Translations under genes and position numbers: made by a program
NCBI GenBank assembly: GCA_002413045.1
Contig: DHWF01000014.1
Location: forward strand, 1-52,640
DNA: 52,640 nucleotides
From: Chloroflexi bacterium UBA5189
GTDB lineage: Bacteria > Chloroflexota > Limnocylindria > Limnocylindrales > CSP1-4
Reading direction: 5' to 3'
Shown: positions 7,010-15,846 of the stretch, piece by piece
Position numbering within the stretch: position 1 is the first letter of the stretch
Layout of the letters: each line of letters opens with the position of its first letter
The notes under the pieces: model-generated
What the model saw: the letters and a program-made list of their open reading frames with translations, nothing else
Database searches by the model: none
What the model was told of the DNA's origin: nothing

Positions 7010-9754
7010 ATGGACGAGCGGCAGGTGACGACCGACGGCGGCCGGACAAGCGGCGAAACGCTGCCCAAGGCGTACGTCCCTGCCGACGTCGAGGGCTCGA
7101 TCTACGAGCGCTGGCTCGCGGCCGACGTCTTCGCCCCCGATGGCGCGGGCTCGCGCGCGGATCCGGCATTGCCGACGTTCACGATCATCCAGCCGCCGCC
7201 GAACATCACCGGCTCGCTCCATCTCGGGCACGCCCAGCGCACGGCCGTCGAGGACCTGCTGATCCGGCACGCACGGATGCGCGGCCACGCGGCCCTGTTC
7301 CTGCCGGGCGTTGACCACGCGTCGATCGCGGCGCAGTACGTGCTGGACAAGCTGATCGCCGCGGACGGCGAAACGCGCGAATCCCTCGGGCGCGAGCGCT
7401 ACCTCGAGCGGATGTGGACGTTCATCAACGCGACGCGCGAGGTGATGCTCGGACAGCAGCGCCGGCTCGGCGCCTCGACGGACTGGTCGCGCCTTCGGTT
7501 CACGATGGACGACGGCTCGGCGAAGGCGGTGCGCGTCGCCTTCGAGCGTCTCTATCGCGACGGGCTCGCCTATCGAACCGAGGCGCTCATCAACTGGTGC
7601 CCGGGCTGCCGGACGAGCGTGTCCGACCTCGAGACCATCCCGACGCCGGAGACCGGCACGCTCTGGACGCTGCGCTACCACCTGATCGATCCGGCGACCG
7701 GCGAGCCGAGCCACACCGAGACGGTGAGCGTCGCCACCACGCGACCAGAGACGATCCTCGGCGATACCGCGGTCGCGGTCCATCCCGACGACGAGCGATA
7801 TGCGGCGATCGTGGGTCGGACGGTCCGGATCCCGTTCGTGGAGCGGGACGTGCCGATCGTGGCCGACGAGGCGGTCGATCGCGTATTCGGGACCGGCGCG
7901 GTGAAGATCACCCCGGCCCACGACCAGGCGGACTACGAGCTCGCCAAGCGCCACGACCTGCCCATGATCACCGTGCTGGACGACGCGGCGGCGGTCAACG
8001 ACACGGGGGACGGCTACATCGGGCTCAACCGCTATGCGGCGCGCACGAAGATCGTCGCCGATCTCGACGCCCGCGGCGACGTCGTGGAGTCGCGCCCGCA
8101 CGAGATGCTCATCGGACGCTGCCAGCGTTCGAATGACGTCATCGAGCCGCGCCTCAAGACGCAGTGGTTCCTGCGCACCAAGCCGCTGGCCGAGCGCGCC
8201 CTTGCGGCCACCCGCGAAGGGCGCACCCGGATCGTGCCCGAGCGGTTCGAGGCCGTCTGGGAGCACTGGCTGACGAACATCCGCGACTGGAACCTGTCCC
8301 GCCAGCTCTGGTGGGGCCACCGGATCCCGGCGTGGTACTGCCCGGATGGGCACGTGTCGGTGTCGTCCGCGCCAGCGGGTCCCGACGCATGCGAGGTGTG
8401 CGGCCGACCGGCGACCGAGCTCGTCCAGGAAGCGGACATCTTCGACACGTGGTTCAGCTCCGGCCTGTGGCCGTTCTCGACGCTCGGCTGGCCCGACGAC
8501 ACGGCGGACCTGCGCCGCTACTACCCGACCTCGGTCATGGAGACCGGCCACGACATCCTGTTCTTCTGGGTCGCCCGGATGATGATGCTCGGGCTGCACC
8601 TGACCGACCAGGAGCCGTTCCACATCGTCTATCTGTCGGGCCTGATCCGGGACGAGCGCGGGCAGCGCATGTCGAAGACCAAGGGCAACGTGGTCGATCC
8701 ACTCGTGGTCATGGACGAGGCGGGCGCCGATGCGCTCCGGTTCGCGGTGATCCATGGGGCGACGCCGGGGCAGGACCAGAAGTTCGGGCCCCAGAAGCTG
8801 GAGACCGGCCGCAACTTCGCGAACAAGCTCTGGAACGCGACGCGCTTCGTGCTCGGGGCACGGCCAGCCTCGATCCCGGCCGACCCTGCCCGGCTGGCGC
8901 CGGACGCGATGGCCCTCGGCCCGGTCGAGCGCTGGATCCGGTCCCGTACGGCGGCGACCATCGAGGGCGTCGACGCAGCGATCGCGGACTACCAGCTCGC
9001 CGAGGTCACGCGCTCGCTGTACGACGGCATCTGGTCCGAGTTCTGCGACTGGGGCCTGGAGCTCGCCAAGGCGCGCCTCGCGGACGACGCGCTGTCGCCG
9101 GCTGCGCGCGAGGCGACATGGTGGACGCTCGTCGAGTCGCTCGACGTCTTCGTGCGCCTCCTGCATCCGGTGATGCCATTCGTGACCGAGGCGCTCTGGT
9201 CGGCCTTGCCACGTGCGGCCGGCGATCCAGAGCTCGTGATCGTGGCCGCGTGGCCGGCGCCCGCGGCTCGCGACCGCTCCGCGGAGGCCGACGTCGACGG
9301 GATCCTCGACCTGGTCCGGCGGATCCGGAACGCGCGCGTGGAAGCCGGTGTCCCGGCCGGGGCCTGGCTCGATGGCCGGATCGCCGCGCCCGGCGACGCC
9401 AACCCGCTGGTGGCCGAGCTGCTGCCGCAGATCGAGCGGCTGGCTCGCGTCCGGGTGACGTTGCTCGATGCCGGAATCACGAAGGTGGACGCCCCGGGAG
9501 CGCTGTCGGTGGTCGCCGGTCGCCTCCAGGCGGCGCTCGACCCGCACGCCGACCCCGCCGTCGAGGCCCGCGAGCGCGAGCGGCTCACGCGTGAGCTCGA
9601 GGTGGTCGAGGGCCGGCTCGGGGCGGCGCGCGCGAGGATTGCCGATCCTGCCTTTACGGGGAAGGCGCCGGCGGCGATCGTCGAAGGGGCCCGGCGGAGC
9701 GCTGCCGACCTCGAGGCGCAGGCAGCGAGCCTGCGCGAGAAGCTTGGCACCTGA
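7010..9754 (+). CDS. valS: Valyl-tRNA synthetase
   Basis: Class I aminoacyl-tRNA synthetase joining valine to tRNA-Val in the cytoplasm; 914 residues, normal for the family. The HIGH motif is HLGH at residues 71-74 (in PPPNITGSLHLGHA), the KMSKS loop is MSKTK at about 554 (RGQRMSKTKGNVVDP), and the CP1 editing domain is present (TTRPETILGDTAVAVHPDD). The C-terminal anticodon-binding region and the ValS coiled-coil arm (about 850-914) are complete. The segment usually DHAGIATQ reads DHASIAAQ. ATG at 7010 follows GGGAGG 13 bases upstream and the T-box leader. A Zn-binding knuckle (CEVCGRP) is also visible. Confidence 0.96.
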   Translation: MDERQVTTDGGRTSGETLPKAYVPADVEGSIYERWLAADVFAPDGAGSRADPALPTFTIIQPPPNITGSLHLGHAQRTAVEDLLIRHARMRGHAALFLPGVDHASIAAQYVLDKLIAADGETRESLGRERYLERMWTFINATREVMLGQQRRLGASTDWSRLRFTMDDGSAKAVRVAFERLYRDGLAYRTEALINWCPGCRTSVSDLETIPTPETGTLWTLRYHLIDPATGEPSHTETVSVATTRPETILGDTAVAVHPDDERYAAIVGRTVRIPFVERDVPIVADEAVDRVFGTGAVKITPAHDQADYELAKRHDLPMITVLDDAAAVNDTGDGYIGLNRYAARTKIVADLDARGDVVESRPHEMLIGRCQRSNDVIEPRLKTQWFLRTKPLAERALAATREGRTRIVPERFEAVWEHWLTNIRDWNLSRQLWWGHRIPAWYCPDGHVSVSSAPAGPDACEVCGRPATELVQEADIFDTWFSSGLWPFSTLGWPDDTADLRRYYPTSVMETGHDILFFWVARMMMLGLHLTDQEPFHIVYLSGLIRDERGQRMSKTKGNVVDPLVVMDEAGADALRFAVIHGATPGQDQKFGPQKLETGRNFANKLWNATRFVLGARPASIPADPARLAPDAMALGPVERWIRSRTAATIEGVDAAIADYQLAEVTRSLYDGIWSEFCDWGLELAKARLADDALSPAAREATWWTLVESLDVFVRLLHPVMPFVTEALWSALPRAAGDPELVIVAAWPAPAARDRSAEADVDGILDLVRRIRNARVEAGVPAGAWLDGRIAAPGDANPLVAELLPQIERLARVRVTLLDAGITKVDAPGALSVVAGRLQAALDPHADPAVEARERERLTRELEVVEGRLGAARARIADPAFTGKAPAAIVEGARRSAADLEAQAASLREKLGT

Positions 9755-9761
9755 GGTCCAG

Positions 9762-9792
9762 CAGCCCGACCGGCGCGTTGCCGCCCGGGCTG
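9762..9792 (+). terminator. GC-rich stem-loop after valS
   Basis: CAGCCCG (9762-9768) pairs with CGGGCTG (9786-9792), with an inner GGC/GCC pair. It starts 7 bases after the valS stop. There is no T-run, so this is terminator-like rather than a classic intrinsic terminator. Confidence 0.4.
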
Positions 9793-9928
9793 CCAGCCAA
9801 CGAACCCTCGGCCGCCCTCCGCGCGGTCGCGCATCGCGTCGCGGCTGGCGAGGATCGAATCGCGCCTGCGAGTCCTTGCTGGTGGAAGAATCGCGATCGG
9901 CGATGCCGGGCGGAGCACGGAGGCGAGC

Positions 9929-11578
9929 GTGGACCTAACGGATTCATCGCAAACCGACTGGTGGCGCCGTGGGGTCGTCTACCAGATCTACCCACGTAGC
10001 TTCGCCGACTCGAACGGCGATGGGCTGGGGGACCTGGCCGGCATCGAGGCCCACCTGGATCACCTCCAGGACGGCACCGCGGGCTCGCTCGGGATCGATG
10101 CGATCTGGCTGTCGCCGATCTACCCGTCGCCGGACTTCGACATGGGCTACGACGTCGCCGACTACGTCGACGTCGATCCCCGCTACGGGACGATCGAGGG
10201 CTTCGAGCGGCTCGTTGCCGCCTGCCACGCGCGCGGGCTGCGGGTGATCCTGGACCTCGTCCTCAACCACTCGAGCAGCCGGCACGCATGGTTCACTGCG
10301 TCCCGCGCGGGCCGGGACGGGCCGTACGCCGATTGGTATCTCTGGCGCGATTCGCCCGGCAGGACGCTCACCGGCAAGCGCCGCCTCCCGAACAACTGGC
10401 GCTCGTTCTTCGGCGGGCCGGCGTGGACCTGGGAGCCGGCTCGCGAGCAGTTCTACCTGCACACCTTCCTGCCCGAGCAGCCCGACCTGAACTGGCGCCA
10501 TCCGCCCGTCCGCGCGGCGCTCCTGGACGTTGTCCGCACCTGGCGGGACCGCGGCGTCGACGGGTTCCGGCTGGACGTGTTCAACACGTACTTCAAGGAC
10601 GCGCAGCTGCGCTCGAACCCGCGGCGGGTCGGCGGCCGGGGTGCGTGGTCGTGGCAGCGCCACGTCAACGACCGCAACCAGCCCGAGCTGGCGGGCGCCC
10701 TGGCGGACCTGCGCCGCCTCGTCGACGAGCACCCGGGCGGGATGACCGTCGGCGAGCTGTTCGACGGCAAGCTCCAGGACGCGGCGGGCTACGTCGCGCC
10801 GCACCACCTGATCTTCGATTTCACGCTGATCGGGCTGCCATGGACGGCGGCTGCCTTCGGGGGCGCCATTGCCGCCCGCGACGCCGCCTTCCGTCCCGAT
10901 CGCTGGCCGGCCAATGTCCTGTCCAATCACGATCAGCCTCGCCACGCCGGCCGGTACGACGGGCCATCCGGCGATGCACGGGCGAAGGTCGCCGCGACCC
11001 TCCTCGCGACCCTCCGCGGCACACCGTTCCTGTACTACGGCGAAGAGCTGGCCCAGCGCAACCTCGTGGTCCCGAACGCGGTGGCGATCGACCCGCCGGC
11101 GCGTCGCGCGAGCTTCCTGTTCCCGTGGTGGAACCGCGACCAGGCACGCGGGCCGATGGCGTGGCGCCCCGGACCTGGCGGCGGCTTCACGACCGGCGAT
11201 CCGTGGCTGCCCCTGTCGCCGGACGCCGCGACACGCAACGTCGAAACCGAGTCCACCGATCCAGGCTCGGTGCTCTCCTGGTACCGGCGCGTAATCTGGC
11301 TCCGCCGCGCGACGCCGCAGCTCCAGGTCGGCGACCAGTCGATCGTGGACACCGGCGACCGCGACGTGCTCGCCTACGTGCGGCGAACGGAAGGCGCCGC
11401 CGCCGTCGTGGCCCTGAACTTCGCCGACCGCCCCGCGACAATTCGGCTCCCGAGTGGCGTCGGGGCCGCCCCCGGCTGGGCATTGGCGCTGTCCACGCAG
11501 GGCCGCGATCCGGGGACGCCGCTCCCAGCCGAGCTCACGCTGGACTCCAACGAGGCGCTCATCGCCATCGGCAGCTGA
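9929..11578 (+). CDS. GH13 alpha-glucosidase (oligo-1,6-glucosidase-like)
   Basis: 549 residues, cytoplasmic (no signal peptide). The alpha-amylase (beta/alpha)8 barrel carries the GH13 regions: DLVLNHSS (region I), GFRLDVFN with nucleophile D216 (II), VGELFD with acid/base E276 (III), SNHDQPR with D335 (IV), and the QPDLNW signature of the oligo-1,6-glucosidase subfamily. The residue after the nucleophile is Val, which in characterised relatives goes with alpha-1,6 rather than alpha-1,4 specificity; substrate remains an inference. GTG at 9929 follows GGAGG at good spacing. It stands alone between valS and a zinc-ribbon gene, with no transporter or LacI regulator nearby. Trehalulose- or sucrose-type activities cannot be excluded. 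Confidence 0.9.
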   Translation: MDLTDSSQTDWWRRGVVYQIYPRSFADSNGDGLGDLAGIEAHLDHLQDGTAGSLGIDAIWLSPIYPSPDFDMGYDVADYVDVDPRYGTIEGFERLVAACHARGLRVILDLVLNHSSSRHAWFTASRAGRDGPYADWYLWRDSPGRTLTGKRRLPNNWRSFFGGPAWTWEPAREQFYLHTFLPEQPDLNWRHPPVRAALLDVVRTWRDRGVDGFRLDVFNTYFKDAQLRSNPRRVGGRGAWSWQRHVNDRNQPELAGALADLRRLVDEHPGGMTVGELFDGKLQDAAGYVAPHHLIFDFTLIGLPWTAAAFGGAIAARDAAFRPDRWPANVLSNHDQPRHAGRYDGPSGDARAKVAATLLATLRGTPFLYYGEELAQRNLVVPNAVAIDPPARRASFLFPWWNRDQARGPMAWRPGPGGGFTTGDPWLPLSPDAATRNVETESTDPGSVLSWYRRVIWLRRATPQLQVGDQSIVDTGDRDVLAYVRRTEGAAAVVALNFADRPATIRLPSGVGAAPGWALALSTQGRDPGTPLPAELTLDSNEALIAIGS

Positions 11579-11581
11579 TCG

Positions 11582-11602
11582 CGGCCGGCCGAATGCCGGC
11601 CG
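11582..11602 (+). terminator. Stem-loop after the GH13 gene
   Basis: CGGCCGGC (11582-11589) and GCCGGCCG (11595-11602) form a perfect 8-bp stem around CGAAT, 3 bases after the stop at 11578. No T-run follows. Confidence 0.45.
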
Positions 11603-11622
11603 GTCCGGTCCGTGCTCGCTGG

Positions 11623-11628
11623 TACGAT
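11623..11628 (+). promoter_or_regulatory. Putative -10 box of the zinc-ribbon/fmdB cluster
   Basis: TACGAT in the context GCTGGTACGATGG. Transcription would start near 11635, giving a leader of about 31 bases with GGGGAGAG before the GTG at 11666. No clear -35. Confidence 0.4.
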
Positions 11629-11665
11629 GGCCGCCTCAACTGCAACGGATCGGGGAGAGTTCGTC

Positions 11666-12418
11666 GTGCCGCTCGAATTCCTGCGTCGCAAGGGTGGGGG
11701 AACCCGCGCGTCGAAGGCTGCCGCCGCCGCCGTGCCGGAGCCACCGCCGCTCCCCGAGGAAGCGGTCGCCCAGGAGCATCAGCTCCGCTTGAACTTCGGG
11801 GCCAAGACGAGCGCCGGCGTTCGGCTGCAGGGCGGCCCGAACATCCTCGGCGCCCTCCCGTCGATGCTCGACGGGATCGCCAAGGGCCCAGTCGAGGTCA
11901 TCGAGCCGCGGGTGACGACGCTCGCGTCGGCCTCGCCCAGCATCATCCGGACCGTCGAGGCCACCGAGTGGCTCCGCGCGCATGGCGCGAATTCGCCGGT
12001 GACCCGCCATGCACTGTGGGTTCTGGAGACGCTCGATGCGATCGACCCGGCGTACGACACGTTCGCCTGCGCGCTCCTCGACGGCGAGGTCGACACGGGC
12101 GGCTATCCCGACTACGCCTCGGTCGTCGGTGGCGTGGCGGCGCATTGGGATGAATCGACCGGCGACCTCATCGTCCGTGGCGTCGTCGGCTGGGGCGGCC
12201 GTGGGGCGCGCGGCGACACGGATCGCATCGCCGGACGCCTGCTCGGGCGGCTGCTCGGGAGCATCCTCGAGAGCGGCGAATCGCTCGGCCTCACCGCGGT
12301 CGATCGACCCGGCGTGGTTCCCGGTGGCGCCAGCGTCACCTGCCAGCACTGTGGCTACCCGGCCGTGCACCCGCGCGCCGTGTACTGCCCGAAGTGCGGC
12401 ATGCGGATGCGCGGCTGA
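11666..12418 (+). CDS. Uncharacterised protein with C-terminal zinc ribbon
   Basis: 250 residues; I do not recognise the main domain. The first 50 residues are Ala/Pro-rich and probably disordered. The body (about 50-215) is soluble and alpha/beta-like. The C-terminus is a clear four-Cys zinc ribbon, CQHCGYP...YCPKCGMRMRG. The start is the GTG at 11666, with GGGGAGAG upstream; an in-frame ATG exists further upstream but would lie before the ribosome site. The FmdB-like zinc-ribbon gene begins 12 bases after its stop, so the two are probably co-transcribed. Confidence 0.65.
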   Translation: MPLEFLRRKGGGTRASKAAAAAVPEPPPLPEEAVAQEHQLRLNFGAKTSAGVRLQGGPNILGALPSMLDGIAKGPVEVIEPRVTTLASASPSIIRTVEATEWLRAHGANSPVTRHALWVLETLDAIDPAYDTFACALLDGEVDTGGYPDYASVVGGVAAHWDESTGDLIVRGVVGWGGRGARGDTDRIAGRLLGRLLGSILESGESLGLTAVDRPGVVPGGASVTCQHCGYPAVHPRAVYCPKCGMRMRG

Positions 12419-12430
12419 ACCGAGGCGCCG

Positions 12431-12775
12431 GTGCCCATCTACGACTATGTCTGCTCGAACTGCAAGCACCGAACCGAGGTGATCCACGGCATCAACGATG
12501 CCGGACCGCGGTTCTGCCCCAACTGCGGCGCCGAGGGAACGCTGACGAAGGCGTTCTCGGCCCCGACGGTCCACTTCAAGGGATCGGGCTGGGCCAAGAA
12601 GGACCGGTCCTCGGCCAGCAGCGCCCGAACGAAGGCGGCAAGCGCCTCGTCCGCATCGGACACGGCGGGGTCGTCGAGCACCGGCGACGGGGCTGCGAGC
12701 AAGACCAGTGGCGGGGACGCCGGCGCGTCATCCTCAACGGACACGGCCAAGCCGGCCGCACCGAGCGAGGACTGA
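12431..12775 (+). CDS. FmdB-family zinc-ribbon protein
   Basis: 114 residues. The first 45 are the FmdB/'putative regulatory protein' zinc ribbon: MPIYDYVCSNCKHRTEV followed by FCPNCGAEGTLTKAFSAP. FmdB-type proteins are small and of uncertain role. The remaining 60 residues are a low-complexity Ser/Ala/Thr/Gly/Asp tail, common in high-GC FmdB relatives. GTG start at 12431. It overlaps nothing and is followed by the HTH gene 2 bases later. Confidence 0.85.
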   Translation: MPIYDYVCSNCKHRTEVIHGINDAGPRFCPNCGAEGTLTKAFSAPTVHFKGSGWAKKDRSSASSARTKAASASSASDTAGSSSTGDGAASKTSGGDAGASSSTDTAKPAAPSED

Positions 12776-12777
12776 CG

Positions 12778-13020
12778 ATGCCACCCGCCGCAACCGACTG
12801 GATCAGCCTCGAGGAGGCGGCCGCGATCCTCTCGGCGGCGAATATCCGCTTCCGGCCGGGCACGATCGGCGGCTGGGCGCGAGCCGGCAAGGTCCAGAGC
12901 ATCAAGCTCGGTGGGCGCCGATTCGTGCGGCGCGGCGAGATCCGGGCGCTCATCGCGCCGCCGCGCCGCGTTCGCGCCTCGGACCTCCAACCCAGCCTGT
13001 TCGAGGACCTTCCGGACTGA
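12778..13020 (+). CDS. Small MerR/excisionase-like HTH DNA-binding protein
   Basis: 80 residues. The segment DWISLEEAAAILSAANIRFRPGTIGGWARAGKVQSIKLGGRRFVRRGEIRALI has the helix-turn-helix plus wing of the HTH_17/MerR-like family. It is short enough to be only the DNA-binding domain. No integrase is nearby, so an excisionase role is unlikely. ATG at 12778, 3 bases after the fmdB stop. Its TGA overlaps a possible CTG start of the next gene. Confidence 0.75.
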   Translation: MPPAATDWISLEEAAAILSAANIRFRPGTIGGWARAGKVQSIKLGGRRFVRRGEIRALIAPPRRVRASDLQPSLFEDLPD

Positions 13021-13091
13021 CCGACCTCGCGCCTCCAGGGCGCTTCGGGGGGCTGCGCGAGCGCGCCGCCGCGCTGCTCGGCCAGCCGTTC

Positions 13092-13919
13092 GTGGCCGCT
13101 GCCCTTCGCGTCCTCGATCGCTACAACGCCGCGGGTGGCGGGCTGCTCGCAGGGGGCCTCGCGTATTCGGCCCTGTTCGCCATCGTGCCGGGCGTCCTGC
13201 TCCTCGCCGGCGTCGTCGGGCTGATCTATTCGGATCCCGTGGAGCAGGCGCGCGTCGTCGCCGTCGTCGCCGGCGTTCTGCCGCCGATGCGCGACCTGAT
13301 CGAAGCCGTCCTCACGGAGGCGGCCAAGGGTGCGGGACCGGTCTCGATCATCGGCGCGGTCGTGCTCGTCTGGGGGACCAGCCGGTTCGTGGTGGCATTC
13401 CAGGATGCGCTCGCCCGGGTCATGGGCGGCGATCGCAGCCGGGGCATCCTGGCGAGCAACCTGACGGCGCTGGCCGCGGTGCTGCTGATGATCGGGGCAA
13501 TCGTCGCGAGCAGCCTGCTCGGTGGACTGCTCGACTTCCTCCAGGCCGGGGCGCAGGCGGGCGTGGTCAAGGTGCTCGGCGACCTGCTGTCCCTCGCGCT
13601 CGGGCTGCTGCCGATCGTCGCGACGGTCGGCGCGGTGTTCGCCGTCTATCGGCTGGTCCCGACGTCCCGACCGCCCTGGCGCGCGATTCTCGTCCCGGGG
13701 CTCGCGGTCGGGCTGATGCTGTCCGCCCTCGCCCGAGTCTTCGTCTTCGTCGCCCCGCGGCTCATCGGCGCGGCGGCGTTCCTGGGAACGCTCGCAACCG
13801 TCTTCGCCGCGCTGGCGTGGCTCGGCCTGTCGTTCCAGGCAATCCTGTTCGGCGCGGCGTGGGTGCGCGATCGGGCGAGCCGGATCACGCCCTCGGGAGC
13901 GCGCACGCTCGAGCCCTGA
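13092..13919 (+). CDS. YihY/virulence factor BrkB family membrane protein
   Basis: About 275 residues from the GTG at 13092. The signature GGGLLAGGLAYSALFAIVPGVLLL is the usual YihY/BrkB start; six TM helices follow (last ones near LLPIVATVGAVFAVYRL and FLGTLATVFAALAWLGLSFQAILFGAAW). Function in the family is unsettled. The start is unclear: the protein-like frame continues 25 codons upstream (LTDLAPPGRF...LRERAAALLGQ) to a CTG at 13017 that overlaps the preceding TGA (CTGA), with GAGG about 10 bases before it. If CTG is used, the protein has about 300 residues. Confidence 0.82.
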   Translation: MAAALRVLDRYNAAGGGLLAGGLAYSALFAIVPGVLLLAGVVGLIYSDPVEQARVVAVVAGVLPPMRDLIEAVLTEAAKGAGPVSIIGAVVLVWGTSRFVVAFQDALARVMGGDRSRGILASNLTALAAVLLMIGAIVASSLLGGLLDFLQAGAQAGVVKVLGDLLSLALGLLPIVATVGAVFAVYRLVPTSRPPWRAILVPGLAVGLMLSALARVFVFVAPRLIGAAAFLGTLATVFAALAWLGLSFQAILFGAAWVRDRASRITPSGARTLEP

Positions 13920-13923
13920 CGAG

Positions 13924-13937
13924 CGGCTCGGGAGCCG
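13924..13937 (+). terminator. Small hairpin between convergent genes
   Basis: CGGCTC and GAGCCG are adjacent (loop GG, or 5 bp with a CGGG loop). It sits in the 26-base gap between the convergent YihY and coiled-coil genes and could act on both strands. No T-run. Confidence 0.3.
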
Positions 13938-13945
13938 AGGCGCGC

Positions 13946-15694
13946 TCAGCCCTGGGCGTCGACCTGCTGTGCGGTGCCGCAGCGACGACAGAAGCGCGCG
14001 CTGGCCGAGAGGGACAGCCCGCATGACGGGCACGCTCGAGCGGCACCGGGATGGATCGGCGCCGGAGCGGCCGCGGCCTCCGACGGCGCTGGATGCGCGG
14101 CCGGGTCGGGCCACGCCGGCTCGAAGGCGGCTGATGCCACGACGCCGTCCGGCCAGCTGGCCTGACCCGCGACGCTCGAAGCCGGGATTGGCTGTCCAAC
14201 CGCGGTCGGGATCGGCTCGGTGGCGGCCGCGACTGGCATGGCCGTAGCCGCTGGAGCCAGGTCGGCATCGGGTGTCGTTCGGCGCCGCTCGTACTCGGCA
14301 ATCGCATCGTCGAGGCTACGGCCCGGCTCGAACGCGAGCACCGGCCCGCCCGCTGGCGTCGCGTCGCGCGCTGCGGCTTCCGCGGCCTGGGCCGCAGTAG
14401 TGGCGGCGGCTTCGGCAGCCTGCGCCTCCGCAGCTGCCTGTGCCTCGGCTGCCGCACGAGCGTCGGCTTCGGCCTGTGCCTCGGCCGCCGCGCGGGCCTC
14501 GGCTTCAGCCTGCGCACGAGCCGCCGCTTCGGCCGCCTCGGCCTCGGCCGCTGCCTGCGCGTCGGCTTCGGCCTGCGCACGCGCCGCCGCTTCGGCCGCC
14601 TCGGCTTCGGCAGCTGCCTGCGCGGCAGCCTCGGCCTGCGCCCGCGCCTCGGCCTCAGCGGCTTCCGCTGCGGCCCTGGCTTCCGCTGCCGCCCTGGCAT
14701 CCGCCTCGGCCTGTTCTCGCGCCGCGAGCTCCGCGGCCGCGGCCTGCGCCGCGTCGGCTTCGGCTCTGGCCGTTGCCCTGGCCTCGGCGTCGGCGCGCGC
14801 CGCGTTGGCTTCGGCCTCGGTCTGCACCGCGATCCGTTCCTGCTCAGCCTGCGCATCGGCCAGGGCCTCCGCCTCGGCTTCCGCGGCGGCCGCAGCCTCT
14901 GCCGCGGCCTGGGCGCGCGCGAGCTCCTCCGCCTCCGCGAGCTCGGCTGCGGCTCGTGCATCCGCCTCCTGCTGCGCGAGGGCGGCCGCAGCCGCGGCCT
15001 CTTCCTCGGCGCGGGCGGCCGCCGCTTCTGCGGCCTGCCGCTCTTCCTCGGCCTGCCGCTCCGCCTCGGCGCGCGCGGCTGCCTCTGCCTCGGCCTGCGC
15101 CGTGGCCTCGGCCTGCGCGATGGCCTCGGCGTGTGCAACGGCTTCGGCCTGCGCCGCCGCTTCGGCAGCCTCGGCTTCGGCCTGCACAGCCGCCGCAGCG
15201 TCGGCGCGGGCGTCAGCCTTCGCCTGCGCAGTGGCCTCGATGGCGGCGGCCGCCACGGCTTCGGCGTGCTCGGCAGTCGTGTGGTGGTCCAGCGTCATCC
15301 GCACCGCGGTCGGCGCGCGGTCCATCGGCGGCAGCTGGACGGTGGTATCCGTCCGCGTCGTCGGGGCGGCGGCCTCCGGCGTCGGCGCGCACGACAGGCA
15401 ACGGCCCTCGACCGCGTTCCAGCAGTCGCTGCAGGTGTACTGCCGGCACGAGAGGCAGAAGTTGAACGTGCGATGGAAGGCCTCGAGGGCACTCGCGGTC
15501 GAGCGCTGCTCGCTCTCCGAGCGGGCGACAGCGAACGCCTCGTCCAGCGACGACCCGGAGTCGGTGACGAAGTGCCGGATCCCGCGTCCGAGCGTGCCGA
15601 TCGCGTGGAGCGGCTTGCGCTTGCTCTCCACCGGCTCGAACGTGTAGCGCGTGCCACACCGCTCGCAAAAGGACTCGGTCAGGATCTCGGTCAT
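13946..15694 (-). CDS. Ala/Glu-rich coiled-coil protein with zinc modules at both ends
   Basis: 582 residues; I do not recognise it as a named family. The N-terminus has a CxxC knuckle (FCERCG, C10 and C13) and a further Cys cluster (FCLSCRQYTCSDCW...RCLSC) typical of cross-brace zinc folds. Residues of about 145-460 are almost wholly Ala, Glu, Gln, Arg and Asp in AEAEAAARAQ-type blocks, a long helix or coiled coil. A Pro/Ala linker then leads to a C-terminal zinc ribbon (CPSCGLSLSASARFCRRCG). ATG at 15694 has GGGGAG 8 bases upstream. The opposite strand is also open but encodes only an Ala/Ser shadow without motifs. It could be a scaffold linking two zinc-binding ends. Confidence 0.75.
   Translation of the reverse strand: MTEILTESFCERCGTRYTFEPVESKRKPLHAIGTLGRGIRHFVTDSGSSLDEAFAVARSESEQRSTASALEAFHRTFNFCLSCRQYTCSDCWNAVEGRCLSCAPTPEAAAPTTRTDTTVQLPPMDRAPTAVRMTLDHHTTAEHAEAVAAAAIEATAQAKADARADAAAAVQAEAEAAEAAAQAEAVAHAEAIAQAEATAQAEAEAAARAEAERQAEEERQAAEAAAARAEEEAAAAAALAQQEADARAAAELAEAEELARAQAAAEAAAAAEAEAEALADAQAEQERIAVQTEAEANAARADAEARATARAEADAAQAAAAELAAREQAEADARAAAEARAAAEAAEAEARAQAEAAAQAAAEAEAAEAAARAQAEADAQAAAEAEAAEAAARAQAEAEARAAAEAQAEADARAAAEAQAAAEAQAAEAAATTAAQAAEAAARDATPAGGPVLAFEPGRSLDDAIAEYERRRTTPDADLAPAATAMPVAAATEPIPTAVGQPIPASSVAGQASWPDGVVASAAFEPAWPDPAAHPAPSEAAAAPAPIHPGAARACPSCGLSLSASARFCRRCGTAQQVDAQG
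14390..15240 (-). repeat. Low-complexity, internally repeated coding DNA
   Basis: Imperfect short repeats of the type GCCTCGGCCTGCGC encode the Ala/Glu helix of the coiled-coil gene. The closest copies lie around 14500-14640, where blocks of about 60-70 bases recur with few changes. Prone to replication slippage and to assembly collapse. Confidence 0.75.
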
Positions 15695-15744
15695 GAACTC
15701 CCCGTCGGATCGGGTCCTGCCGCGTCCGGACCGGGCCCATGCGG

Positions 15745-15750
15745 ATCATA
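15745..15750 (-). promoter_or_regulatory. Putative -10 box of the coiled-coil gene
   Basis: TATGAT on the minus strand, giving a start near 15738 and a leader of about 44 bases with GGGGAG before the ATG at 15694. The -35 region (GTGAGC-like at 17 bases) is weak. The rest of the 165-base gap to the FhaA-like gene shows nothing else. Confidence 0.45.
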
Positions 15751-15846
15751 CCGGCAGGCCGAGTTTGCTCACCGGCACCGCTGGTACCCCCGGCGGGGGC
15801 CAGGTGTACCGATTGCGGGCATGCGGGGCGCATCGGAGGCCTCTGG

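Noticed and set aside
6605..9547. Upstream part of a 1454-codon minus-strand frame joined to the GGDEF/HD-GYP gene
   Set aside because: It is antisense to valS, low-complexity and Arg-rich; only the part below 6604 shows domains and a ribosome site.
14390..15240. CRISPR-like or satellite repeat array
   Set aside because: The repeats are short, irregular and in one reading frame encoding an Ala/Glu helix; no spacers and no cas genes.
14220..15647. Plus-strand Ala/Ser-only frame of 475 residues
   Set aside because: Shadow of the coiled-coil gene; no motif, whereas the minus strand has three zinc-binding Cys clusters.
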